From Pseudomonas sp. 31-12 (GTDB lineage Bacteria > Pseudomonadota > Gammaproteobacteria > Pseudomonadales > Pseudomonadaceae): a DNA stretch of 64,000 nucleotides. The position numbers and the translations under genes were made by a program. Numbering within the stretch: the first letter of the stretch is position 1; the number at the start of each line of letters is the position of its first letter. The stretch lies in NCBI RefSeq assembly GCF_003151075.1, contig NZ_CP029482.1, positions 4,960,001 through 5,024,000 on the forward strand. The letters are read 5' to 3'. The notes beneath the pieces were generated by a model. It saw only the letters and a program-made list of their open reading frames with translations, was not told the DNA's origin and did no database searches. Shown piece after piece: positions 17,656 through 26,416 of the stretch.

Positions 17656-17934
17656 TCATCGACAGATAACCAGCATGGTGCGCGTCAGGTATCCCGCAGG
17701 ATTAAAGCCAAAAGGGAATTCATCCTCATCCTTGGCGTCATCAGACCTTGCGATAACCTTATATCCCGCCGCCTTACACTCTTTATCCGCTCGCTTACGA
17801 CACTTCTCCCATCCAGAACCCAATCCTGAACAATCTATCTCTACGCCACTGACTCCGCGCACAGCATGGGTCTTGGCATTCGTGCCACAACCCGTCAGTG
17901 CCAATACTGCCATTGCGACAATGAGCTTGTTCAT
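17656..17934 (-). CDS. Small predicted lipoprotein
   Basis: The 92-residue protein has a short signal peptide (NKLIVAMAVLALTGC) with a good lipobox LTGC, cysteine at residue 16. The mature part is about 77 residues and contains three further cysteines and a DDAKDEDE acidic patch. No known domain is recognised. It lies between the rpsA terminator and ihfB and has its own spacing on both sides (about 140 and 170 bases), so it is probably a separate unit. Residues +2 and +3 (GT) do not suggest retention in the inner membrane. Confidence 0.7.
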   Translation of the reverse strand: MNKLIVAMAVLALTGCGTNAKTHAVRGVSGVEIDCSGLGSGWEKCRKRADKECKAAGYKVIARSDDAKDEDEFPFGFNPAGYLTRTMLVICR

Positions 17935-18105
17935 TCACTTCCTTATGGCAGGCGCCCTGCCCGGCTTTCGTTCGCTTGAGCTAAAGACTAGCTGCAAATA
18001 AGCGATTGATCCGATTAAAGAAAGAGACAGTTCAGAAGGGTCATTGGTTTCAACTGCTGACAACCCGGCATGATCCCATCGACAGGCTCACCAAATCCCA
18101 GGCAC

Positions 18106-18134
18106 AAAAAAGGGCGACCGAAGTCGCCCTTTTT
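18106..18134 (-). terminator. Rho-independent terminator after rpsA
   Basis: A perfect hairpin of AGGGCGAC and GTCGCCCT around a CGAA tetraloop is flanked by A5 on one side and T4 on the other, about 20 bases after the rpsA stop. It could work on both strands and also stop any plus-strand transcript entering rpsA. Confidence 0.85.
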
Positions 18135-18151
18135 CTATGGTCTGACAGAAC

Positions 18152-19843
18152 TTAGTTCTGTTTTTCCATTTGTGCACGCAACAGGTCGCCCAGAGTGGTA
18201 GGACCAGCAGCGATGCTATCCGAAGGCTTGTCTTTCAAGCTTTGGATGGCTTCTTTCTCTTCAGCATCGTCTTTCGACTTGATGGAGAGCTGGATTACAC
18301 GGCTCTTGCGGTCAACGCTGATGATCTTGGCTTCTACTTCCTGGCCTTCTTTCAGAACGTTGCGCGCGTCTTCAACGCGGTCACGGCTGATTTCGGAGGC
18401 TTTCAGAGTCGCTTCGATATCGTCGGCCAGAGTGATGATGGCGCCTTTAGCGTCAACTTCTTTCACGATGCCTTTAACGATTGCGCCTTTGTCGTTCTCT
18501 TGAACGTACTCGGAGAACGGATCGCTTTCCAGTTGCTTGATACCCAGGGAGATGCGCTCGCGCTCTGGGTCAACCGACAGGATAACGGTGTCCAGCTCGT
18601 CGCCCTTCTTGAAGCGGCGAACGGCTTCTTCGCCCACTTCGTTCCAGGAGATGTCGGACAGGTGAACCAGACCGTCGATGCCGCCGTCCAGACCAATGAA
18701 GATACCGAAATCGGTGATCGACTTGATGGTGCCGGAGATTTTATCGCCCTTGTTGAACTGGCCAGAGAAATCTTCCCATGGGTTAGATTTGCACTGCTTG
18801 ATGCCGAGGGAGATACGACGACGCTCTTCGTCGATGTCCAGAACCATAACTTCCACTTCGTCGCCGACTTGTACGACTTTCGAAGGGTGGATGTTCTTGT
18901 TGGTCCAGTCCATTTCGGAAACGTGTACCAGGCCTTCAACGCCTTCTTCCAGCTCAGCGAAGCAGCCGTAGTCGGTCAGGTTGGTTACACGAGCGGTAAC
19001 GCGGGTGCTTTCTGGGTAACGGGCTTTGATAGCAACCCATGGATCTTCGCCCAGCTGCTTCAGGCCCAGGGAAACACGATTGCGTTCGCGATCGTACTTC
19101 AGAACCTTGACATCGATCTCGTCGCCAACGTTGACGATTTCGGAAGGATGCTTGATACGCTTCCAAGCCATGTCGGTAATGTGCAGCAGGCCATCGACGC
19201 CACCCAGATCGACGAATGCGCCGTAATCGGTGAGGTTCTTGACGATACCTTTGACTTGTTGGCCTTCCTGCAGGGATTCCAGCAGAGCTTCACGCTCGGC
19301 GGAGTTCTCGGCTTCGAGGACGCTACGACGGGAAACGACAACGTTGTTGCGTTTCTGGTCAAGCTTGATGACCTTGAATTCCAGCTCTTTGCCTTCCAGG
19401 TGCGTGGTGTCGCGCACTGGACGGACGTCAACCAGAGAACCTGGCAGGAACGCACGGATGCCGTTAACGTCGACAGTGAAGCCGCCTTTAACCTTACCGT
19501 TGATAACGCCCTTGACCACTTCTTCGGCTGCGAAGGCTGCTTCCAGAACAATCCAGCATTCAGCGCGCTTGGCTTTTTCACGGGACAGCTTGGTTTCGCC
19601 AAAGCCGTCTTCAACCGAGTCCAGAGCAACGTGAACTTCGTCACCGACGTTGATAGTCAGTTCGCCAGCATCGTTGTAGAACTGCTCAAGCGGGATGAGT
19701 GCTTCAGACTTCAGGCCAGCGTGAACGGTTACCCAGCGAGCTTGGTAATCGATATCAACGATAACACCGGTGATGATGGAGCCTGCCTGAAGGTTCAGGG
19801 TTTTTAGGCTTTCTTCAAAGAGTTCCGCAAAGCTTTCGCTCAT
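18152..19843 (-). CDS. rpsA: 30S ribosomal protein S1
   Basis: The 563-residue protein starts [17 protein letters not shown], the known S1 start. It has six S1 repeats, recognisable from recurring segments such as [37 protein letters not shown] and [19 protein letters not shown]1 recruits mRNA to the ribosome. The ATG at 19843 is chosen over an upstream in-frame extension of 15 codons because the conserved N-terminus begins there. The 119-base gap to cmk contains a small hairpin (CACACC/GGTGTG near 19884-19901); S1 is known to control its own translation, and a leader structure would fit. It is the last gene of the serC-rpsA operon. Confidence 0.97.
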   Translation of the reverse strand: MSESFAELFEESLKTLNLQAGSIITGVIVDIDYQARWVTVHAGLKSEALIPLEQFYNDAGELTINVGDEVHVALDSVEDGFGETKLSREKAKRAECWIVLEAAFAAEEVVKGVINGKVKGGFTVDVNGIRAFLPGSLVDVRPVRDTTHLEGKELEFKVIKLDQKRNNVVVSRRSVLEAENSAEREALLESLQEGQQVKGIVKNLTDYGAFVDLGGVDGLLHITDMAWKRIKHPSEIVNVGDEIDVKVLKYDRERNRVSLGLKQLGEDPWVAIKARYPESTRVTARVTNLTDYGCFAELEEGVEGLVHVSEMDWTNKNIHPSKVVQVGDEVEVMVLDIDEERRRISLGIKQCKSNPWEDFSGQFNKGDKISGTIKSITDFGIFIGLDGGIDGLVHLSDISWNEVGEEAVRRFKKGDELDTVILSVDPERERISLGIKQLESDPFSEYVQENDKGAIVKGIVKEVDAKGAIITLADDIEATLKASEISRDRVEDARNVLKEGQEVEAKIISVDRKSRVIQLSIKSKDDAEEKEAIQSLKDKPSDSIAAGPTTLGDLLRAQMEKQN

Positions 19844-19962
19844 TTTAATTCCTGTGAATGAGGGCGAAGGATACGCCCATCTCCACACCCCAGACGGTGT
19901 GGGTTAGTTTCATTTAGAAGAAGCGCCACAGGACTATGACTGGTCCCCTGCGGCCTTCTTGG

Positions 19963-20652
19963 TCACCCGGCGATATCGCGAATGGCGATCTCGCTCATGA
20001 TGCGTTCCAGCACCTGATCGATGGATAATTCCGTGGAATCCAGCTGTATGGCGTCAGCCGCCGGCTTGAGCGGGGCTACCGCTCGCTGGGTGTCACGCTC
20101 ATCGCGTGCACGGATCTCATCTAGCAGACTCGACAGACTAACACCATCGACTTTGCCCTTCAACTGCAAGTATCGACGGCGCGCACGCTCCTCGGCACTG
20201 GCAGTGAGGAATATCTTCAGCGGCGCGTCCGGAAAAACCACCGTGCCCATGTCCCGGCCATCGGCCACCAGACCCGGTGCTTCCTGAAAGGCACGCTGGC
20301 GCTGCAGCAGCGCCTCACGCACGGCGGGCAATGCAGCGACCTGGGAAGCACCCGAACCGACACTCTCGGTACGGATGACATCGCTGACTTCGTCACCCTC
20401 CAGAATAATGCGTTGCAGCTGACCGTCGGTCGCCGCGATGAACTGCACATCCAGATGAGCGGCAAGTTTTTTCAGCAGCTCTTCATTGGTCAAGTCAACG
20501 CCGTGGTTATGCGCAGCGAACGCCAACAGACGGTAGAGCGCACCGGAGTCCAGCAGATTCCAGCCCAGACGCTTGGCCAGTATCCCGGCGACCGTGCCTT
20601 TGCCAGAGCCGCTTGGCCCATCGATGGTGATGACCGGCGCGATGTTTTTCAC
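19963..20652 (-). CDS. cmk: Cytidylate kinase
   Basis: The 229-residue kinase converts CMP/dCMP to the diphosphates. [17 protein letters not shown] carries the P-loop near the N-terminus, and [15 protein letters not shown] and [11 protein letters not shown] are family features. The GTG at 20652 overlaps the TGA of the upstream fused gene (GTGA) and gives the expected N-terminus; earlier in-frame starts would only add unrelated residues. It sits between aromatic biosynthesis and rpsA, as is usual in gamma-proteobacteria. Confidence 0.95.
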   Translation of the reverse strand: MKNIAPVITIDGPSGSGKGTVAGILAKRLGWNLLDSGALYRLLAFAAHNHGVDLTNEELLKKLAAHLDVQFIAATDGQLQRIILEGDEVSDVIRTESVGSGASQVAALPAVREALLQRQRAFQEAPGLVADGRDMGTVVFPDAPLKIFLTASAEERARRRYLQLKGKVDGVSLSSLLDEIRARDERDTQRAVAPLKPAADAIQLDSTELSIDQVLERIMSEIAIRDIAG

Positions 20653-22892
20653 GACTGAGCCTCTTGTGCAACACGGATGCCGACCTGCGCACACAGCGCG
20701 AGGAAGTTCGGAAATGAGGTTGCGACGTTGGCACAGTCATGGATGCGAATCGGTGCCGTAGCGCGCAGCGAAGCCACGCTGAAGGCCATGGCAATGCGGT
20801 GATCGCCGTGCCCGTGCACTTCGCCGCCGCCGATCAGGCCGCCGTCGATGATGATGCCGTCCGGGGTCGGCTCGCATTTGACGCCAAGTGCCAGCAAGCC
20901 ATCGGCCATGACCTGGATACGATCCGACTCTTTAACCCGCAGCTCTTCGGCGCCACGCAGAATGGTGCGCCCTTCTGCACAGGCTGCGGCCACGAACAGC
21001 ACCGGGAATTCGTCAATGGCCAGCGGAACCAGCGCTTCAGGAATCTCGATACCTTTGAGTTTAGCTGCACGCACGCGCAGGTCAGCTACCGGTTCGCCGC
21101 CGACTTCACGCTGGTTCTCCAGAGTGATATCAGCGCCCATCAGGCGCAGGATGTCGATCACGCCGGTACGGGTCGGGTTGATGCCGACGTGCTCAAGCAC
21201 CAGCTCCGAACCTTCGGCGATCGACGCAGCGACCAGGAAGAATGCGGACGAGGAGATATCGCCCGGCACTTCAATATGGGTAGCGGTCAACTTGTGGCCT
21301 GATTCGACCGAAGCGGTAGCACCGTTGACACTGACCGGGTAGCCGAAGCCACGCAGCATACGCTCGGTGTGATCGCGGGTCGGAGCCGGCTCGGTGACCG
21401 TGGTCTTGCCTTCGGCGTACAGGCCGGCCAGCAGCAGGCAGGATTTAACCTGGGCACTGGCCATTGGCATGGTGTAAGTCAGGCCTTTGAGCTTGTTGCC
21501 ACCACGAATGGTCATCGGTGGACGACCTTCGGCGGCGGTCTCGATCACCGCACCCATTTCACGCAGCGGATTGGCCACGCGATTCATCGGGCGCTTGGAC
21601 AGCGAAGCATCGCCTGTCAGCGTGCTGTCGAAGTCCTGCGCAGCCAGCAGGCCCGACAGCAGACGCATCGAGGTGCCGGAGTTGCCCAGATAGATCGGGC
21701 CTGGCGCAGGCTTCAAGCCATGCAGGCCGACGCCGTGAATGGTCACGCGACCGTGGTGCGGACCTTCAATCACGACGCCCATGTCGCGGAAGGCTTGCAA
21801 GGTCGCCAGGGCGTCTTCGCCCTCAAGGAAACCTTCCACTTCGGTGACGCCGTCGGCCAGGGAGCCGAGCATGATCGAACGGTGGGAAATCGATTTATCG
21901 CCCGGTACACGAATCCGCCCAGTCAGGCGGCCACCAGGTTGTGCCAGGAAAATCAGGTCGTTGGAGTTCATAGCGTCCACATAAGCCCGGCGGGCCAGGA
22001 TTTTACTGAAATGTTCGCGGGCAACCCGGGCGCGTGTGAACACGCCCAGCAATTGATGCCCATCCCCTGCATCGACCGCGTCGCGCAAGGCGTCGAGGTC
22101 GCTGCGAAATGTATCGAGTGTGCGCAAGACAGCTTCGCGGTTGGCGAGGAAGATGTCGTGCCACATGACCGGGTCACTTCCCGCGATTCTTGTGAAATCG
22201 CGGAAACCGCCGGCAGCGTAACGGAAGATCTCTAGGTTTTCATTGCGTTTGGCCAGTGAATCGACCAGACCGAACGCCAACAAGTGCGGCAAATGGCTGG
22301 TCGCCGCCAACACTTCGTCGTGACGCTCGACCTGCATGTGCTCGACATCGGCGCCCAATTCGCGCCACAAACGGTCGACCACGGCCAGCGCGGCCGGATC
22401 GGTTTGATCCAGCGGCGTCAAAATCACTTTATGGCGACGGAACAGTTCGGCATTGGAGGCTTCCACCCCACTCTGCTCGGAACCGGCAATCGGATGCCCC
22501 GGCACGAAACGCGCCGGCATGCCGTCAAACGCTTCGGTCGCGGCACGCACGACATTGCCTTTGGCGCTGCCGACGTCGGTCAGAATCGCCTGCCCAAGGT
22601 CCATGCCCGCCAAACGGCCGAGCATTTTTTCCATGGCGAGGATCGGTACGGCGAGCTGAATCACATCCGCACCCTGGCAAGCAACGGCCAGGTCTTCTTC
22701 GCAACGATCCACCACGCCCAATTCAACCGCGAGTTTGCGCGACTGCGGGTCGAGATCGACTCCGACCACTTCGCGACACAGGCCACTTTCGCGCAAACCC
22801 TTGGCAAACGAACCGCCGATCAACCCCAGACCGACCACCACCAGGCGACCGATCATAGGGGCAGCAGATTGCAGTGCAGTGACATCAACCAC
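20649..22892 (-). CDS. Fused prephenate/arogenate dehydrogenase (TyrA) - EPSP synthase (AroA)
   Basis: This is a 747-residue two-domain protein. Residues 1 to about 305 are a TyrA-type dehydrogenase ([38 protein letters not shown]). From about 308 ([14 protein letters not shown]) it is a complete EPSP synthase with [21 protein letters not shown] and RVKESDRIQ. It so combines the shikimate step (shikimate-3-phosphate plus PEP) with tyrosine formation. The fusion is characteristic of Pseudomonas. The longest start is a GTG overlapping the end of hisC by 8 bases; ATG at 22856 (MIGRLVVVG) is the alternative. The two halves are in one frame with no sign of a break. Confidence 0.95.
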   Translation of the reverse strand: MVDVTALQSAAPMIGRLVVVGLGLIGGSFAKGLRESGLCREVVGVDLDPQSRKLAVELGVVDRCEEDLAVACQGADVIQLAVPILAMEKMLGRLAGMDLGQAILTDVGSAKGNVVRAATEAFDGMPARFVPGHPIAGSEQSGVEASNAELFRRHKVILTPLDQTDPAALAVVDRLWRELGADVEHMQVERHDEVLAATSHLPHLLAFGLVDSLAKRNENLEIFRYAAGGFRDFTRIAGSDPVMWHDIFLANREAVLRTLDTFRSDLDALRDAVDAGDGHQLLGVFTRARVAREHFSKILARRAYVDAMNSNDLIFLAQPGGRLTGRIRVPGDKSISHRSIMLGSLADGVTEVEGFLEGEDALATLQAFRDMGVVIEGPHHGRVTIHGVGLHGLKPAPGPIYLGNSGTSMRLLSGLLAAQDFDSTLTGDASLSKRPMNRVANPLREMGAVIETAAEGRPPMTIRGGNKLKGLTYTMPMASAQVKSCLLLAGLYAEGKTTVTEPAPTRDHTERMLRGFGYPVSVNGATASVESGHKLTATHIEVPGDISSSAFFLVAASIAEGSELVLEHVGINPTRTGVIDILRLMGADITLENQREVGGEPVADLRVRAAKLKGIEIPEALVPLAIDEFPVLFVAAACAEGRTILRGAEELRVKESDRIQVMADGLLALGVKCEPTPDGIIIDGGLIGGGEVHGHGDHRIAMAFSVASLRATAPIRIHDCANVATSFPNFLALCAQVGIRVAQEAQS

Positions 22893-23997
22893 GAGCCAGA
22901 ACCTTGGTCAGCGCCTCGAGGAAGCGGCTGTTTTCAGTTGGCAAACCGATGGTGATGCGCAGGTGGTTCGGCATGCCGTAGTTGGCGACCGGACGCACGA
23001 TCACGCCTTCGCGCAGCAACCCCTGGAAGATCGGCGCAGCCACTTGCCCCATATCGACGCAGATGAAGTTGCCTTTGGACGGAATCCAGCTCAGCCCCAA
23101 CTCACGGAAACCCGCTTCCAGTTGCTGCATGCCAGACTCGTTGAGGCGACGGCTTTCAGCCAGGTAATCGGCGTCTTGCAGCGCAGCGCACGCAGCGGCC
23201 AGGGCCAGGCTGTTGACGTTGAACGGCTGACGCACGCGGTTCAGCACATCGGCAACCACGGCGGTGGACAAGCCGTAACCGACCCGCAACGCCGCCAGGC
23301 CATAAGCCTTGGAGAACGTGCGCGAAACCAGCAGATTCGGGTACGCCGCCAGGAAGTCCAGGCCATCCGGCAAGTCGCTGCCTTCGGCGTATTCGATGTA
23401 GGCCTCGTCCAGCACCACCAGTACGTGTTCCGGAACGTCCTGCAGGAATTCGTCCAGCGCCTCGACATCGAACCAGGTCCCGGTCGGGTTGTTCGGGTTG
23501 GCGATGAACACCACGCGGGTGTCGGCATCGATCGCAGCCAGCATGGCGGGCAGATCATGGCCCCAGTCTTTGGCCGGGATCACTTTGGCCGTAGCGCCAA
23601 CGGCTTGTGTGACGATCGGATAGACCGCAAACGCATGCTCACTGAACACCGCGTTCAGGCCTGGCGCCAGATAGGCACGCGCGACCAGCTCCAGAATGTC
23701 GTTGGAACCGTTGCCCAGCGTCACCTGATTCAGATCGACACGGCACTGTTCAGCCAGCAGGGTCTTGAGCGCAAAACCGTTGCCGTCCGGATAGCGGGTC
23801 AGCTCGGCCAGTTCGTTGCGAATGGCCGCCAGCGCCTTTGGACTGGCGCCCAACGGGTTTTCATTGCTGGCCAGCTTGATGATCTTCGCTGGATCGATAT
23901 TCAGCTCGCGCGCCAGTTCGTCCACGGGTTTGCCCGGAACGTAAGGCGAAAGTTGTTGCACGCCCGGCTGTGCCAGAGCGAGGAAGTCACCACTCAT
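22885..23997 (-). CDS. hisC: Histidinol-phosphate aminotransferase
   Basis: This is a 370-residue class II PLP aminotransferase. Typical HisC segments are KLASNENPLGASPKAL, NPNNPTGTWF, VLDEAYIEY and the lysine loop SRTFSKAYGLAALRVGYG. In this aromatic operon the enzyme is thought to serve phenylalanine and tyrosine formation as well as histidine (a HisC2/HisHb type); this is from knowledge of the Pseudomonas operon, not from the sequence. It follows pheA by 10 bases. Confidence 0.93.
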   Translation of the reverse strand: MSGDFLALAQPGVQQLSPYVPGKPVDELARELNIDPAKIIKLASNENPLGASPKALAAIRNELAELTRYPDGNGFALKTLLAEQCRVDLNQVTLGNGSNDILELVARAYLAPGLNAVFSEHAFAVYPIVTQAVGATAKVIPAKDWGHDLPAMLAAIDADTRVVFIANPNNPTGTWFDVEALDEFLQDVPEHVLVVLDEAYIEYAEGSDLPDGLDFLAAYPNLLVSRTFSKAYGLAALRVGYGLSTAVVADVLNRVRQPFNVNSLALAAACAALQDADYLAESRRLNESGMQQLEAGFRELGLSWIPSKGNFICVDMGQVAAPIFQGLLREGVIVRPVANYGMPNHLRITIGLPTENSRFLEALTKVLARG

Positions 23998-24007
23998 TTG
24001 CTACCCC

Positions 24008-25102
24008 TTAGAGAACTGCTTTCGGGTAGGAACCCAGCACTTTGAGTGCTACTGCTTCCTGACTGATCTTTTCCAATACGCCCTTGATCAACGGATCACG
24101 GTGGTGGCCGACGAAGTCGATGAAGAACACGTAGGTCCATTTACCGCTGCGCGAAGGACGCGTCTCGATCCGCGTCAGGTCGATGCCGTTGTCGTGGAAC
24201 GGCACCAGCAACTCATGAAGCGCACCCGGCTTGTTGCTCATGGAGACGATGATCGAGGTCTTGTCGTCGCCAGTCGGCGGTACTTCCTGGTTGCCGATCA
24301 TCAGGAATCGCGTGGAGTTGTCCGGGCGATCCTCGATTTTCTCGGCCAGACGGGTCAAGCCGTACAAGCCTGCCGCCATGTCGCCGGCAATCGCCGCCGA
24401 GTTCCACTCGCCCTTGACCCGCTTGGCCGCTTCGGCGTTGCTGGAAACCGCCACGCGCTCTACGTTCGGGTAGTGTGCGTCCAGCCACTTGCGGCACTGG
24501 GCCAGCGACTGGGCGTGGGAGTAGATGCGGCTGATGCTGTCAGTCTTGGTATTTTCACCGACCAGCAAGTGATGGTGAATCCGCAACTCGACTTCGCCAC
24601 AGATGACCATGTCGTGTTCGAGGAAGCTGTCGAGGGTGTGGTTGACCGCACCTTCGGTGGAGTTTTCCACCGGGACCACGCCAAAATTCACCGCACCGGC
24701 CGCCACTTCACGGAACACTTCATCGATCGCTGCCATCGGCTTGCTGATCACGGCGTGACCGAAGTGCTTCATGGCGGCGGCCTGGGTGAAGGTGCCTTCA
24801 GGGCCGAGGTAAGCCACTTTCAGCGGCTGCTCGAGGGCCAGACACGAGGACATGATCTCGCGAAACAATCGCGCCATCTCTTCGTTGCCCAGCGGCCCCT
24901 GATTGCGCTCCATCACGCGCTTGAGCACCTGAGCCTCACGCTCAGGACGATAGAACACCGGCACTTCGCCTTCGGCCAGCGAGGCCATCTTTACTCGCGC
25001 AACTTCCTGGGCGCAGCGTGCACGCTCGCTGATCAGCTCCAGGACTTTGGTGTCCAGGGCATCAATGCGAACGCGCAGTGCCTTGAGTTCTTGCTCAGAC
25101 AT
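24008..25102 (-). CDS. pheA: Bifunctional chorismate mutase / prephenate dehydratase (P-protein)
   Basis: The protein has 364 residues. The N-terminal AroQ chorismate mutase covers about 1-90 (LRVRIDALDTKVLELISERARCAQEVARVK). The prephenate dehydratase domain follows (YLGPEGTFTQAAAMKHFG, VPVENSTEGAVNHTLDSF, and the TRFL motif). The C-terminal ACT domain for phenylalanine feedback starts near 280 (GALHELLVPFHDNGIDLTRIESRP-like). Its ATG overlaps the serC stop by one base. It feeds phenylalanine synthesis. Confidence 0.96.
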   Translation of the reverse strand: MSEQELKALRVRIDALDTKVLELISERARCAQEVARVKMASLAEGEVPVFYRPEREAQVLKRVMERNQGPLGNEEMARLFREIMSSCLALEQPLKVAYLGPEGTFTQAAAMKHFGHAVISKPMAAIDEVFREVAAGAVNFGVVPVENSTEGAVNHTLDSFLEHDMVICGEVELRIHHHLLVGENTKTDSISRIYSHAQSLAQCRKWLDAHYPNVERVAVSSNAEAAKRVKGEWNSAAIAGDMAAGLYGLTRLAEKIEDRPDNSTRFLMIGNQEVPPTGDDKTSIIVSMSNKPGALHELLVPFHDNGIDLTRIETRPSRSGKWTYVFFIDFVGHHRDPLIKGVLEKISQEAVALKVLGSYPKAVL

Positions 25103-26187
25103 TAACCGTGTTCCTTCTCGAACTCTGCCATGTACGAAACCAGTGCGTTGACCGCAACGATATCGACGGCGTTATAGATGGAGGCACGCATGCCGCCCAC
25201 GGAGCGGTGACCCTTGAGGTTCAACAGGCCACGCTCGTCGGCACCGGCCAGGAATGGCTTGTCGAGACGGTCGTCAGCCAGGCGGAACGGCACGTTCATC
25301 CACGAGCGGTCGGACCTGTTGATCGGGTTGCTGTACAAGCCGCTGGCATCAATGAAGTCGTACAGCGTGCGCTGCTTCACTTCGTTGAGCTTGCCGATGG
25401 CTTCAACACCACCCTGCTCTTTCAGCCACTCGAATACCAGACCCGACAAGTACCAGGCCAGGGTTGGCGGAGTGTTGTACATCGAGCCGTTGTCGGCCGC
25501 GACCTTGTAGTTGAGCATGGTCGGGCACAGGGAACGGGCATGACCCAACAGGTCTTCGCGAATGATGTTCACGACGATGCCGCTCGGGCCAATGTTTTTC
25601 TGGGCACCGGCGTAGATCATGCCGAACCGTGAAACATCGATTGGACGCGAGAGGATGTCCGAAGACATGTCGGCCACCAGCGGAACGTCGCCGGTTTCCG
25701 GGACCCAGTTGAATTCCAGGCCGCCAATGGTTTCGTTCGGTGCGTAGTGAACATAGGCCGCGTCTTTCGACAGGCTCCACTCGTTCTGACCAGGAATTGC
25801 GAAATAGTCGTAAGGCTTGGCAGTAGCGGCAACGTTGACGCGGCCGTAGCGCGAGGCTTCTTCGATGGCTTTCTGCGACCAGATACCGGTGTCGATATAG
25901 TCAGCCGTGCCGTTTTCCGGCAACAGGTTCAGCGGAATCTGGGCAAATTGCTGGCTGGCGCCACCTTGCAGAAACAGCACTTTATAGTTCGAAGGGATAT
26001 TCAGCAGATCACGCAGATCCTGCTCGGCCTTGGTGGCGATGGACACGAACTCATCACTGCGATGGCTCATTTCCATGACCGAGAGGCCCTTGCCGTGCCA
26101 ATCAAGGAGTTCACCCTGGGCGCGCTGCAGGACAGCTTCGGGAAGTGCCGCAGGACCGGCACAGAAGTTATAGGCTCTCTTGCTCAC
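25102..26187 (-). CDS. serC: Phosphoserine aminotransferase
   Basis: The 361-residue PLP enzyme makes phosphoserine and also 4-phosphohydroxythreonine for pyridoxine. The start is the GTG at 26187 (VSKRAYNFCAGPAALP); the ten codons before it are not part of the conserved protein. LDWHGKGLSVMEMSHRS and the lysine loop YAGAQKNIGPSG are diagnostic. It is the first gene of the serC-pheA-hisC-tyrA/aroA-cmk-rpsA operon, separated from gyrA by that gene's terminator and a REP doublet. Confidence 0.96.
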   Translation of the reverse strand: MSKRAYNFCAGPAALPEAVLQRAQGELLDWHGKGLSVMEMSHRSDEFVSIATKAEQDLRDLLNIPSNYKVLFLQGGASQQFAQIPLNLLPENGTADYIDTGIWSQKAIEEASRYGRVNVAATAKPYDYFAIPGQNEWSLSKDAAYVHYAPNETIGGLEFNWVPETGDVPLVADMSSDILSRPIDVSRFGMIYAGAQKNIGPSGIVVNIIREDLLGHARSLCPTMLNYKVAADNGSMYNTPPTLAWYLSGLVFEWLKEQGGVEAIGKLNEVKQRTLYDFIDASGLYSNPINRSDRSWMNVPFRLADDRLDKPFLAGADERGLLNLKGHRSVGGMRASIYNAVDIVAVNALVSYMAEFEKEHG

Positions 26188-26246
26188 ATCCAATCTCGCT
26201 CTGATTTGGTGGGTCACGCAAACGTATCAGTCGACACCAGACCCAA

Positions 26247-26336
26247 TGTGGGAGCAGGCTTGCTCGCGAAAGCGGTGTAACAGGCGACATCTGTGCTGAA
26301 TGTCAGTCCGTCTTCGCGAGCAAGCCCGCTCCCACA
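26247..26336. repeat. REP doublet (REPIN), type GGGAGC-GGCTTGCTCGCGA
   Basis: Two inverted 23-base copies (TGTGGGAGCAGGCTTGCTCGCGA and its complement with one difference) stand 44 bases apart between gyrA and serC. It is the same type as 35708-35797. Confidence 0.9.
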
Positions 26337-26381
26337 AGGGATCTCCATGGGCGTCGATATTTCATCAGGGACAAATAACAA

Positions 26382-26405
26382 GGGGGCGAATTTTCATCCG
26401 CCCCC
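26382..26405 (-). terminator. Terminator after gyrA
   Basis: A seven-base-pair stem of GGGGGCG and CGCCCCC with a ten-base loop begins 12 bases beyond the gyrA stop. On the minus strand it is followed by TTGTTATTT. Confidence 0.75.
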
Positions 26406-26416
26406 TGTTTGTCCAC

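Noticed and set aside
18170..19807. A 545-codon open frame antisense to rpsA
   Set aside because: It mirrors the S1 repeats, has no ribosome binding site and no known domain; rpsA on the minus strand is certain.
26247..26336. REP repeats as a CRISPR array
   Set aside because: The elements are single inverted pairs spread over the genome, without regular direct repeats and spacers, and no cas genes are present.
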